Shown here in pieces: positions 26,523-34,586 of a stretch of DNA of 64,000 bases; the stretch's first letter is position 1; every line of letters starts with the position of its first letter. A program made the translations under genes and the position numbers. This DNA comes from Tenuifilum sp040752515 (GTDB lineage Bacteria > Bacteroidota > Bacteroidia > Bacteroidales > Tenuifilaceae), in the NCBI GenBank assembly GCA_040752515.1, contig JBFMGQ010000006.1, positions 57,490 to 121,489 on the forward strand. The letters run 5' to 3'. Below the pieces are notes generated by a model. That model made no database searches, was not told the origin of the DNA, and worked only from the letters and a program-made list of their open reading frames with translations.

Positions 26523-27446
26523 ATGGAAAAGCAAAATATTTTCGACCTATCGTTTTGTACCCTTTGCCCACACGAATGCGGCGTAAATAGGCATACCCAT
26601 ACAGGTTACTGTAATGTTGGTGCAAATCCAATGGTATCGTCAATTTTCCCTCACCGGGGCGAGGAGCCTGTAATATCAGGGGAAAAGGGGATTTGCAACG
26701 TTTTTTTTGCCCACTGCAACCTGCAATGTGTTTTTTGCCAAAACCACCAAATAAGTCGGAATAGCTCCATGAGCAACAAATGGTTAACCAATACCAGCAT
26801 CATTGTTGATGAAATAAAACGTATTCTCGAAACAGGGATTAGCATGCTTGGATTTGTTTCCCCCTCGCATCAGGTTGCTCAGATGGTAGAAATAATAAAC
26901 GCTTTAAATAAATCGGGCTATAAACCTATTATTGTTTACAACTCGAACGGATACGACAAGGTGGAAACGTTAAAAAAACTTGAAGGCATTGTTGATGTTT
27001 ACCTCCCCGACCTAAAATACTATAACAGCAATTTAGCCTTCCGATACTCTGGGGTATCGGACTACTTTCAGGTAGCATCAAATGCCATAAAAGAAATGTA
27101 TAGGCAAAAGGGATCGAGCTTAATCCTAAACAACGAAGGTTTAGTAGAGTTTGGGTTGATAATCCGGCACCTGGTTCTGCCAGGTTATGCCGACGATAGC
27201 ATCAACTTGCTCAACTTCCTTGCCGATGAGGTTTCGCCAAAACTACACGTTTCACTCATGTCGCAGTATTACCCACCAGCAGAACTTTCGTTGCCAGCCG
27301 AGTTAAACCAACATGTAGGTATCAATGAGTATAAAAAAGTGGTTGATGTTTTGGAAAATCATGGTTTCAGAGGATGGGTTCAGGACATTGAAAGCAACCA
27401 GTACTACCGTCCCGATTTTGAAAGTAGCAATCCCTTTACCGATTAA
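26523..27446 (+). CDS. Radical SAM protein, PflX/YgiQ-unrelated PFL-activase-like family
   Basis: Iron-sulfur enzyme of 307 residues. The [4Fe-4S]/SAM motif is CNLQCVFC (CxxxCxxC). An N-terminal Cys cluster precedes it (CTLCPHECGVNR, then GYC), typical of the PflX group annotated as putative pyruvate formate-lyase activating enzymes. Downstream are KPIIVYNSNGYDKVETLKKL and VYLPDLKYYNSNLAFRYSG, a partial TIM barrel. No glycyl-radical enzyme is nearby and the substrate is not known. It starts at the ATG at 26523. TATTTTTG at 26511-26518 resembles a -7 element but is too close to the start to be convincing. Confidence 0.85.
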   Translation: MEKQNIFDLSFCTLCPHECGVNRHTHTGYCNVGANPMVSSIFPHRGEEPVISGEKGICNVFFAHCNLQCVFCQNHQISRNSSMSNKWLTNTSIIVDEIKRILETGISMLGFVSPSHQVAQMVEIINALNKSGYKPIIVYNSNGYDKVETLKKLEGIVDVYLPDLKYYNSNLAFRYSGVSDYFQVASNAIKEMYRQKGSSLILNNEGLVEFGLIIRHLVLPGYADDSINLLNFLADEVSPKLHVSLMSQYYPPAELSLPAELNQHVGINEYKKVVDVLENHGFRGWVQDIESNQYYRPDFESSNPFTD

Positions 27447-27501
27447 ATCATTCTAAACTAATTAAAAATCAACACAATTGCTTGAACTTTTAGCGAGAAA
27501 T

Positions 27502-27532
27502 TTTGATTTATTAAAAATTTGTGTATATATTG
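27502..27532 (+). promoter_or_regulatory. Bacteroidota-type promoter for the SPOR lipoprotein
   Basis: TTTG at 27502-27505, a 20-nt spacer and TATATTG at 27526-27532 fit the TTTG/TAnnTTTG consensus with one T missing. The start codon is at 27564. Confidence 0.5.
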
Positions 27533-27563
27533 CACTAAAATTAACCCTTAACCACGAATCCCT

Positions 27564-28016
27564 ATGAAAAGAGTTATACTATTTATTGTGCTTGCAGCTT
27601 TTGTTGGAACAGGTTGTAAGTACTTTAAAAAAGACAAAAAGGTTGACCCTATTGCCCTGCAAAAAGCTAAAGAGGACAGCATAGCAAAAGCAAAAGCTTT
27701 TGAAGAGGAGCAAAAAAGAATAGCCGAGGAGCAAGCCCGTCAGGAAGAAATGCGTAAGCAGCAAGAGTATGAATCCACCTACCGTTTCCATGTAATAATT
27801 GGCAGTTTTAAAGTTCCCTCAAATGCCACCGCTTGGGAAGAGGATGTTCATAAGATGGGGTTCACTAAAACAAAAATTCTTGACTCGCCCAACGGATTCA
27901 AGCTGGTTTCCATTGGCCAGTTCGACACCTACAGCAAAGCGTTTAATGAAATTGAGCGCATTAACTCCGAGCGCCCCGACGAACCTCTTGAAATGTGGGT
28001 ATACGAAAATAAATAA
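27564..28016 (+). CDS. SPOR-domain lipoprotein
   Basis: Lipoprotein of 150 residues (MKRVILFIVLAAFVGTGC, lipidated Cys18). A highly charged helix of about 50 residues (QKAKEDSIAKAKAFEEEQK and on) forms a coiled coil spacer. The C-terminal SPOR domain (residues about 76-148) starts with YRFHVIIGSFKVPSNATAWEE. SPOR domains bind denuded peptidoglycan at division sites, so it is likely localised to the septum or cell wall. It is monocistronic with a strong terminator. Confidence 0.88.
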   Translation: MKRVILFIVLAAFVGTGCKYFKKDKKVDPIALQKAKEDSIAKAKAFEEEQKRIAEEQARQEEMRKQQEYESTYRFHVIIGSFKVPSNATAWEEDVHKMGFTKTKILDSPNGFKLVSIGQFDTYSKAFNEIERINSERPDEPLEMWVYENK

Positions 28017-28038
28017 GGATTACAAAATCCTTTGTATT

Positions 28039-28063
28039 ACCGCCATTTTTATGGCGGTTTTTT
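28039..28063 (+). terminator. Rho-independent terminator of the SPOR gene
   Basis: Stem ACCGCCAT (28039-28046) with ATGGCGGT (28051-28058), a four-T loop and a run of T to 28063. Confidence 0.9.
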
Positions 28064-28149
28064 ATTTTGTTGACAAAAAATGTATTTTGTTTGAGCTATT
28101 TTGATTTTATTTGCTGCTCAAAACAAACTAAACCTAATTCATTAACCAA

Positions 28150-29547
28150 ATGGAAAAGATTCGACAAACACTGCGCGATCATGCATGGGCACGTTGGACA
28201 GCCCTGGCAGTTGTAGCTTTTACCATGTTAACCGGTTACTACCTAACCGATGTTATGGCCCCTCTGAAAGGGCTTTTAGAACAACAACTCTCATGGGATA
28301 GTTCAGAATATGGACTTTTTACCAGCGCCTACGGGTGGTTTAATGTATTCCTATTCATGCTCATCATTGGGGGTATAATCCTCGATAAGATGGGCGTTCG
28401 GTTTACCGGTTTAATGGCTGCAACCATTATGGTGGTTGGTACTTCCATTAAATTCTGGGCAGTATCAACCCATGCTCTGGATGGGCAAGTATGGAATGTA
28501 CTGTGGGTTTTCCCAATCAAGGCTCAGGTTTTCATGGCTGCTCTTGGTTACGCCATTTTTGGTGTGGGTGTTGAGGTGGCCGGTATAACCGTTTCAAAAA
28601 TCATTGTAAAATGGTTCAAGGGAAAAGAGTTAGCCCTTGCCATGGGTTTGGAAATGGCAACAGCCCGTTTGGGTACTGCTCTGGCTCTCGCTACATCGGT
28701 TCCCCTGGCTAAGGCTTTTGGCCATGTTTCAAAACCTATTCTATTCTGCTTAATCCTCTTAGTAATCGGCCTTATTTCATTTTTCATCTACACCTTTATG
28801 GACAAGAAACTCGATGCTTCGCAGGCCGAATACGATAAGCAGAATAATATAACCAACGAAGAAGAGGCATTCAAAATATCTGATATTTTCAATATTATTA
28901 CCAACAAGGGATGGTGGTACATCGCAATACTTTGCGTATTGTTCTACTCGGCTGTATTCCCATTCCTGAAGTACGCAGCCGACCTAATGGTTAACAAGTT
29001 TGGTGTAGATGAATCGCTTGCCGGCGCAATTCCTGCCATGCTTCCCTTTGGTACCATTCTCCTTACTCCCTTTTTCGGTAATATTTACGACCGAAAGGGT
29101 AAAGGGGCAACCATCATGCTGATTGGTTCACTCCTGCTAATATTTGTCCACACCATGTTTTCAATCCCATTCCTCAATCACTGGATTATTGCAATTATCC
29201 TTATAATTATCCTTGGCATCGGTTTCTCGTTGGTTCCATCGGCCATGTGGCCTTCAGTTCCAAAAATTATCCCTGAAAACCAACTTGGCACTGCCTATTC
29301 CTTAATCTTTTGGGTGCAAAACTGGGGGTTAATGGGTGTTCCTGCCCTTATTGGTTGGGTACTGGACAAATACTGTGTTACCGGCCAAAAAGTTGTTGAA
29401 GGGGTTACTGTTAACACCTATAACTATACCTTGCCTATGATAATATTTACCTCATTAGGTGTTCTTGCTCTGGTTTTTGCCTTGCTGCTTAAAGCCGAAG
29501 ATAAGAAGAAGGGTTATGGCCTTGAATTACCGAATATTCAGAAATAA
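28150..29547 (+). CDS. Major facilitator superfamily transporter (MFSD1-like)
   Basis: Inner-membrane secondary transporter of 465 residues with twelve predicted helices. The first helix pair contains GYYLTDVMAPLKGLLEQ and the following loop has GIILDKMGVRF, the cytoplasmic loop 2-3 motif of MFS. The second half repeats it (GNIYDRKGKGATIML). The overall layout and the final sections (LGTAYSLIFWVQNWGLMGVPALIG) resemble MFSD1-type proteins, some of which export or import dipeptides. The substrate here is not determined. It begins at the ATG at 28150 and ends just before a hairpin at 29563-29589. Confidence 0.85.
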   Translation: MEKIRQTLRDHAWARWTALAVVAFTMLTGYYLTDVMAPLKGLLEQQLSWDSSEYGLFTSAYGWFNVFLFMLIIGGIILDKMGVRFTGLMAATIMVVGTSIKFWAVSTHALDGQVWNVLWVFPIKAQVFMAALGYAIFGVGVEVAGITVSKIIVKWFKGKELALAMGLEMATARLGTALALATSVPLAKAFGHVSKPILFCLILLVIGLISFFIYTFMDKKLDASQAEYDKQNNITNEEEAFKISDIFNIITNKGWWYIAILCVLFYSAVFPFLKYAADLMVNKFGVDESLAGAIPAMLPFGTILLTPFFGNIYDRKGKGATIMLIGSLLLIFVHTMFSIPFLNHWIIAIILIIILGIGFSLVPSAMWPSVPKIIPENQLGTAYSLIFWVQNWGLMGVPALIGWVLDKYCVTGQKVVEGVTVNTYNYTLPMIIFTSLGVLALVFALLLKAEDKKKGYGLELPNIQK

Positions 29548-29562
29548 TTTTTCACTTTTAAA

Positions 29563-29591
29563 GGGGACGTCCGCTTTGCGGATGTCCTCTT
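29563..29591 (+). terminator. Hairpin after the MFS gene, containing the next gene's likely start
   Basis: GGACGTCCGC (29565-29574) pairs with GCGGATGTCC (29578-29587), with one G-T pair, loop TTT, and a short T-rich run follows. The ATG at 29582 is inside the right arm. Confidence 0.6.
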
Positions 29592-30235
29592 ATTTTGGTT
29601 TTATCCTTCTACATCTCCTTTCAAAACCGGCATTTTCGCAAGTAAACACGTACACTCAGGTTGAAATAGATAGGTTTGCCATTGAGATTCAAACCCTCGA
29701 CCAGAGTGCATCACTAATTTCGTCAATCGTTTCGTTTACTGCTATACAGGAACAACCATCAAATGCAATAAGCCTTACCCTGCCAAGGGCAGAGGAAATC
29801 ATTATCAACAAAAGCAAGGTCAGGATAACCGACTCAAAAGGGAATGTGATCTGGAAAGGTACCCTTGAGAAGAAACTTTCTCCTTCAAATGCGCTTAGCT
29901 TAAACCTTGATAAAGTTAGGATTGATAAGAAAGGGACTCTACCCTACACCATTGAATGGGAAACCAATGTTTTGTTAGCCTCACCCACTGGTAACTTTAC
30001 TTGGCCCACATGCCTCACAGGTAATTTCGATGCTATAAGGTATCTCGGATTACGAGTTTTTTCCGACGATGACTTTTTAAAGAAAATCGACACCAACCTG
30101 GATCAAAGCACACGGCTTATGGACCAATCCACCGGGCTTAGCGGTGTGGTATGGGAACTAAGCAACTACCAAAAAAACAAGGCCTGGCTGAATGCCAAGC
30201 CCATCGAAAATCCTTATATAAAACTATCTTTTTAG
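29582..30235 (+). CDS. Exported protein of unknown function
   Basis: I do not recognise this protein of 217 residues. The N-terminus (MSSYFGFILLHLLSKPAFSQ) looks like a signal peptide with cleavage after FSQ or AFS. The rest is beta-rich with repeated hydrophilic segments (AIQEQPSNAISLTLPRAEE, SKGNVIWKGTLEKKLS) and no cysteines except TCLTGNF. The choice of start is uncertain: ATG 29582 lies inside the hairpin that ends the MFS gene, and the in-frame ATG at 29516 would overlap the MFS 3' end by 32 nt. The gene ends 6 nt before convergent purA. It may be translated with the MFS gene. Confidence 0.65.
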   Translation: MSSYFGFILLHLLSKPAFSQVNTYTQVEIDRFAIEIQTLDQSASLISSIVSFTAIQEQPSNAISLTLPRAEEIIINKSKVRITDSKGNVIWKGTLEKKLSPSNALSLNLDKVRIDKKGTLPYTIEWETNVLLASPTGNFTWPTCLTGNFDAIRYLGLRVFSDDDFLKKIDTNLDQSTRLMDQSTGLSGVVWELSNYQKNKAWLNAKPIENPYIKLSF

Positions 30236-30241
30236 CTCTCT

Positions 30242-31510
30242 TTACTCCCTCACAATGGTCTCGTCCCTATTGGGACCAACCGAAATTATTTTAACGGGAA
30301 CGCCCGTTTCCTGTTCAATAAACCTAATGTATGCCATAAGCTCCTCGGGCAAGTCATCCTCTGATTTGAAACCGGAAATGTCGCTCATCCACCCCTTAAA
30401 CTCCTTGTAAACGGGCTCAATGGGTGAGTTAATGTCGTATGGTATTCTGTCGGTCTCAACTCCATTAACCCTGTATGCCACGGCTACCTTTACGGTTTCA
30501 AAGGAATCGAGCACATCGGGTTTGGTCATAATTAGCTGGGTTACTCCATTGAGCATGATGGCATACTTTAGAGCTACCAGATCGAGCCAACCGCAACGAC
30601 GCGGACGGCCTGTGGTTGCACCATACTCCACGCCAATTTTACGGATTTTCTCCCCAATTTCGTTGTCGAGTTCGGTTGGGAATGGCCCTGAGCCAACACG
30701 TGTGCAGTATGCCTTAAAAATACCATAAACCTCACCAACCCTATGAGGGGCAATGCCTAACCCGGTGCAAGCCCCGGCACAAATGGTATTGGATGAGGTT
30801 ACAAACGGATATGAGCCAAAATCGATGTCGAGCAATGAGCCTTGAGCACCTTCGGCAAGCACCTTTTTCCCCTGCTTTAGGTAGTTGTTTATTTCGTACT
30901 CTGAATCAATAAGATCGTACTCCCTAAGTAGTTCAATTCCTTTAAACCACTCATCCTCGTGCTGCTCAATGTTGCTAGCATAGTTATACTGCCTTAAAAT
31001 CTCCTTGTGCTTGTTTTTAAGGAAATCGTATCGATCCCTAAAATCGGGCAGTAGGATATCGCCCACGCGTAAGCCATTTCGCCCGGTTTTATCCATATAG
31101 GTTGGGCCAATACCCTTAAGGGTCGAGCCAATCTTTCCCTTGCCCTTGGCAGCCTCCGAGGCTGCGTCAAGCTCCCGATGAGATGGTAAAATAAGGTGGG
31201 CCTTTTTGGATATTTTAAGGGATTTTTTCAGGTTTACTCCTAACTTTTCCAGCGAGTGAATCTCCTCGGCAAGGATTATGGGGTCTATCACCACCCCATT
31301 TCCAATCACGTTAATGCACCCGGGATGGAACACACCTGAAGGAATGGTATGCAGCACATGCTTAATGTTATTAAACTCCAGCGAGTGGCCGGCATTGGGA
31401 CCACCCTGGAATCGTGCAATCACATTGTAGTGGGGGGTTAAAACATCTACCACTTTCCCTTTACCCTCATCGCCCCATTGGAGCCCTAAAAGAATATCAA
31501 CTTTACTCAT
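30242..31510 (-). CDS. purA: Adenylosuccinate synthetase
   Basis: Cytosolic enzyme of 422 residues that joins aspartate to IMP using GTP, the first step from IMP to AMP. The N-terminal P-loop-like motif LGLQWGDEGKGKVVD and the IMP-binding region QGGPNAGHSL, GAQGSLLDIDFGSYPFVTSS, then the GTP-binding segment TTGRPRRCGWLDL, are all intact. The start is ATG 31510; GTG at 31513 precedes it in frame. It competes with guaB for IMP. The gene stands alone, convergent with the exported unknown gene. Confidence 0.97.
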   Translation of the reverse strand: MSKVDILLGLQWGDEGKGKVVDVLTPHYNVIARFQGGPNAGHSLEFNNIKHVLHTIPSGVFHPGCINVIGNGVVIDPIILAEEIHSLEKLGVNLKKSLKISKKAHLILPSHRELDAASEAAKGKGKIGSTLKGIGPTYMDKTGRNGLRVGDILLPDFRDRYDFLKNKHKEILRQYNYASNIEQHEDEWFKGIELLREYDLIDSEYEINNYLKQGKKVLAEGAQGSLLDIDFGSYPFVTSSNTICAGACTGLGIAPHRVGEVYGIFKAYCTRVGSGPFPTELDNEIGEKIRKIGVEYGATTGRPRRCGWLDLVALKYAIMLNGVTQLIMTKPDVLDSFETVKVAVAYRVNGVETDRIPYDINSPIEPVYKEFKGWMSDISGFKSEDDLPEELMAYIRFIEQETGVPVKIISVGPNRDETIVRE

Positions 31511-31648
31511 CACCTTTTATATTTTTTAGCCCCGTGGCATCAAAAAACTCCCATGAATCAACTAATAGTGACTCATAAAAGTACAAGCCAAAAAGCATAT
31601 AAAGGTAATGAATTTACCGCAAATTTAGGAAAGAAGATATCAACAATT

Positions 31649-32122
31649 CTAATCGGTTAACTCAACCTTATCGATCTCGTTCTGGCAATCGCTGCAAAGG
31701 CCATAGAGATAAAGGGAATGGTGCGAAACCGTAAAACCACTATTCTTTTGAGCCGAATTGATAATCTCCTGTATTCGGGGATCACAAAACTCAATTACCT
31801 TGCCACATCGGCTACATATAAGGTGATCGTGCTGCTTGCATTCGTAAGCCTTTTCGTAAAGCGATGAGTTTTTGCCAAACTGATGTTTAATTACCAAGCC
31901 GCACTCCAGCAACAAATCGATGGTGTTGTAAAGTGTAGCCCTACTTACCTGGTAGTTCTTGTTTTTCATTTTGATATAGAGGGTCTCTATATCAAAGTGC
32001 GATTCCTGAGAGTAAATCTCATCGAGGATGGCAAAACGCTCGGGCGTTTTACGATGCCCCTTGCGTTCAAGGTAATCGGTAAGTATCCGTTTTACTACAA
32101 GTTTAGTATCGCTGCAGGTCAT
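31649..32122 (-). CDS. Fur-family transcriptional regulator
   Basis: Metal- or peroxide-responsive repressor of 157 residues. A winged helix (residues 10-90; GHRKTPERFAILDEIYSQESHFDIETLYIKM, then YQVSRATLYNTIDLLLECGLV) precedes the dimerisation domain with HDHLICSRCGKVIEFCDPRI and a second CxxC (LYGLCSDCQ), giving two Cys pairs as in structural-zinc Fur and PerR proteins. Whether it senses Fe, Zn or peroxide cannot be decided here. It has a consensus promoter on the minus strand and an ATTTA/TAAAT inverted repeat in its leader that could be its own operator. Confidence 0.9.
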   Translation of the reverse strand: MTCSDTKLVVKRILTDYLERKGHRKTPERFAILDEIYSQESHFDIETLYIKMKNKNYQVSRATLYNTIDLLLECGLVIKHQFGKNSSLYEKAYECKQHDHLICSRCGKVIEFCDPRIQEIINSAQKNSGFTVSHHSLYLYGLCSDCQNEIDKVELTD

Positions 32123-32150
32123 ATCTTAAATTTAGACTTACTTTAAATAG

Positions 32151-32181
32151 CAAAAATATGACAAAATTTTTGTTATGCAAC
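32151..32181 (-). promoter_or_regulatory. Bacteroidota-type promoter for the Fur-family gene
   Basis: Read leftward: GTTG (complement of 32178-32181), a 19-nt spacer and the perfect -7 element TATTTTTG (complement of 32151-32158). The leader then holds an ATTTA, 9 nt, TAAAT inverted repeat at about 32128-32147, which could bind the repressor. Confidence 0.55.
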
Positions 32182-32333
32182 AATAAACAGAAAAAGGTGG
32201 AAAAAGTTTAAGGGTAGCCTACCAGCAGAACGTGAAACACAATTCAACCTCCTATGAAAATTGGGAATTGACCGCCGATGAGGGTGATTTGGTTAATGTA
32301 AGCAGGTTTGAATAATCCGTGTAATTGGCAGCA

Positions 32334-34571
32334 CTAATCGTCAAACTTATCCATTCGCCGAACGTTTTCCATACCTTTAACCTTTATAATATTCATTATC
32401 AGATTATTAAGATGTGTAACGTCGTGAACGTAAAGGTCGATATAGCCCTCAAAAATGCCATCGTGGCTTTCGATATGGAATTTTCGAATGTTAACCATAA
32501 GCTCATCGGATATCACCTTGGTTAGCTCACTGATAATCCCAATTCGGTCCATGCCGTTAACCTCAATGCGGGCAAGGAACGATAACGCCTTTTGGGTGGT
32601 CCACTTAGCCGCAACAATCTTATCGCCATGCTGAGCCATCAGCCTAACAGCCTCGGCACATGTTGCCTTGTGAACAATAACAATGTCATCGGGCGAAAGG
32701 TAACCAATCACCTCGTCGCCAGGGATTGGATTACAGCATTTTGCTACCAGGTACGAGGGGTTATCGGCATCGGTATCGGTGCCCAAAACAATTGGCTTCT
32801 TAAAATCGAACTTGGTTTGAGCTTCCTGTTGGGGTTGTTCCTTTTTGGTGCCAAAGCCAAGCTGCAGCTTCCAGTACTTAATCCACTTGCTCTGGGAGTT
32901 TTTCTTTAGTATCTTTTTGAGGTTATCGAGGTTGATAAGCCCCGAGCCAATTTTGGCGTAAAGCTCATCCTTTGACGATACTTCGTAGGCAGGCAGAATC
33001 TTTTTGAACACCCGCGATGAGGGTTGAATGCCCATCTCCAGTAACTTTTCCTCGAGCATCTGCTGCCCTTTCTCTATCCTATTTTTCACCTCGCCCTTCA
33101 GGGCGTTTTTTATGGCAGCCTTAGCCTTGGCAGTTGTGGCAAAGTTTAGCAGTTCCCATGTTGGCTTTTGCGAGGCTGCGGTAATGATCTCAACCTGGTC
33201 GCCGGTGTTAAGCTGGTAGCTAAGGGGAACCAGCTTGTGGTTAACCTTGGCACCAATTGCTTTATTACCAATCTCGGTATGGATTTCGTAGGCAAAGTCG
33301 AGGGCGGTGGCACCCTTGGGTAGGCTCCGGGTTTCGCCTTTGGGAGTAAAAACAATAATCTCGGAAGTGAAAAGGTTCAGCTTAAACTCATCGAGGAACT
33401 CAAGGGCGTTCTCCTGAGGGTTTTCAAGCATCTCCCTAACACGACGAATCCACTTATCGAGTTCGTTCTCCTGGCTGGTAGCGTCCATTTCCTTATACCG
33501 CCAATGCGCGGCAAATCCGCGTTCTGCAATCTCGTCCATTCGTCGTGAACGGATTTGTACCTCCACCCATTTGCCGTCGGGGCCCATCACCGTGCAATGC
33601 AAAGCCTCGTATCCATTGGCTTTTGGCGTGCTAACCCAGTCGCGTAACCTGTCGGGTTTGGGCCTGTAAATATCAGTGATTAGCGAGTATATATGCCAGC
33701 ACTGTGTTTTTTCGGGAATGTGTGGGTAGGGGTTGAAAACTATGCGAACAGCAAGCAAATCGTATATCTCCTCGAACGAAACGTTTTTGGTTTGCATCTT
33801 TTTCCAGATAGAGTAAACCGATTTGGGCCGTCCGCTAATCTCAAAATCGATGTTGTTCTCCTCAAGCTTCTGAATAATGGGAAGCGAGAAATGGTTAATG
33901 AGTTGAATCCGGCGCTTCTCGTTATCGGCTATTTTACTCTTAATTTCCTCGTAAACCTGGGGGTAACGGTATTTGAGGCTAAGGTCTTCGAGTTCCGTTT
34001 TAATGGCATAAAGCCCCAAGCGATGTGCAAGTGGAGCATACAGGTAGATTGTTTCGCTGGCTATTTTCATCTGCTTGGTAGCAGGAAGCGAATCGAGAGT
34101 TCGCATGTTGTGCAACCTGTCGGCCAGCTTAATGAGAATAACCCGAATGTCGTCGGCAAGGGTTAGCAGAATTTTCCTGAAATTCTCGGCCTGAATGGTT
34201 GAGTTAGCATCAAAAACATCGGTAATCTTAGTAAGACCATCGATAATGGAAGCAATTTTTTTACCAAACATCCGCTCAATGTCCTCAATGGTGTAGTCGG
34301 TATCCTCCACCACGTCGTGCATAAGGGCACAGGCTACAGCCTTAGCTCCTAAACCTATTTCGCTGGTTACAATTTTAGCAACGGCAATAGGATGAAGAAT
34401 GTAGGGTTCCCCCGATTTCCTACGCACTCCCTTATGGGCCTCGTTGGCCAGGTTAAAAGCCTTAATAACAAGTTCCCTATCCTCTGGTGAGTTGCACCGG
34501 AGGCAACTATTAAGTAAGTCCTCAAAATGCGATTGAATAAGTAGTTTTTCCTCTTCGGTTTGCAAGTTCAT
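32334..34571 (-). CDS. Bifunctional (p)ppGpp synthetase/hydrolase (RelA/SpoT)
   Basis: Stringent-response enzyme of 745 residues that makes and degrades (p)ppGpp in the cytoplasm. Hydrolase HD domain at about residues 45-200 with HPIAVAKIV and ALMHDVVEDTDYT. Synthetase domain at about 240-360 with GRPKSVYSIWKKM and ANGYEALHCTVMGPDG. TGS domain at about 400-465 (TPKGETRSLPKGATALDFAYEIHTEIG), then a CC-type zinc finger region (AKCCNPIPGDEVIGY) and a C-terminal ACT domain (residues about 665-740). Both catalytic halves look intact. It is the last gene of a probable leftward operon, 15 nt after the T9SS-B protein gene. Confidence 0.95.
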   Translation of the reverse strand: MNLQTEEEKLLIQSHFEDLLNSCLRCNSPEDRELVIKAFNLANEAHKGVRRKSGEPYILHPIAVAKIVTSEIGLGAKAVACALMHDVVEDTDYTIEDIERMFGKKIASIIDGLTKITDVFDANSTIQAENFRKILLTLADDIRVILIKLADRLHNMRTLDSLPATKQMKIASETIYLYAPLAHRLGLYAIKTELEDLSLKYRYPQVYEEIKSKIADNEKRRIQLINHFSLPIIQKLEENNIDFEISGRPKSVYSIWKKMQTKNVSFEEIYDLLAVRIVFNPYPHIPEKTQCWHIYSLITDIYRPKPDRLRDWVSTPKANGYEALHCTVMGPDGKWVEVQIRSRRMDEIAERGFAAHWRYKEMDATSQENELDKWIRRVREMLENPQENALEFLDEFKLNLFTSEIIVFTPKGETRSLPKGATALDFAYEIHTEIGNKAIGAKVNHKLVPLSYQLNTGDQVEIITAASQKPTWELLNFATTAKAKAAIKNALKGEVKNRIEKGQQMLEEKLLEMGIQPSSRVFKKILPAYEVSSKDELYAKIGSGLINLDNLKKILKKNSQSKWIKYWKLQLGFGTKKEQPQQEAQTKFDFKKPIVLGTDTDADNPSYLVAKCCNPIPGDEVIGYLSPDDIVIVHKATCAEAVRLMAQHGDKIVAAKWTTQKALSFLARIEVNGMDRIGIISELTKVISDELMVNIRKFHIESHDGIFEGYIDLYVHDVTHLNNLIMNIIKVKGMENVRRMDKFDD

Positions 34572-34586
34572 AGTAATTCCAATTTG

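Noticed and set aside
28060..28120. Promoter for the MFS gene among several TTTG and TATTTTG strings
   Set aside because: None of the pairs has a spacer of 19-21 nt.
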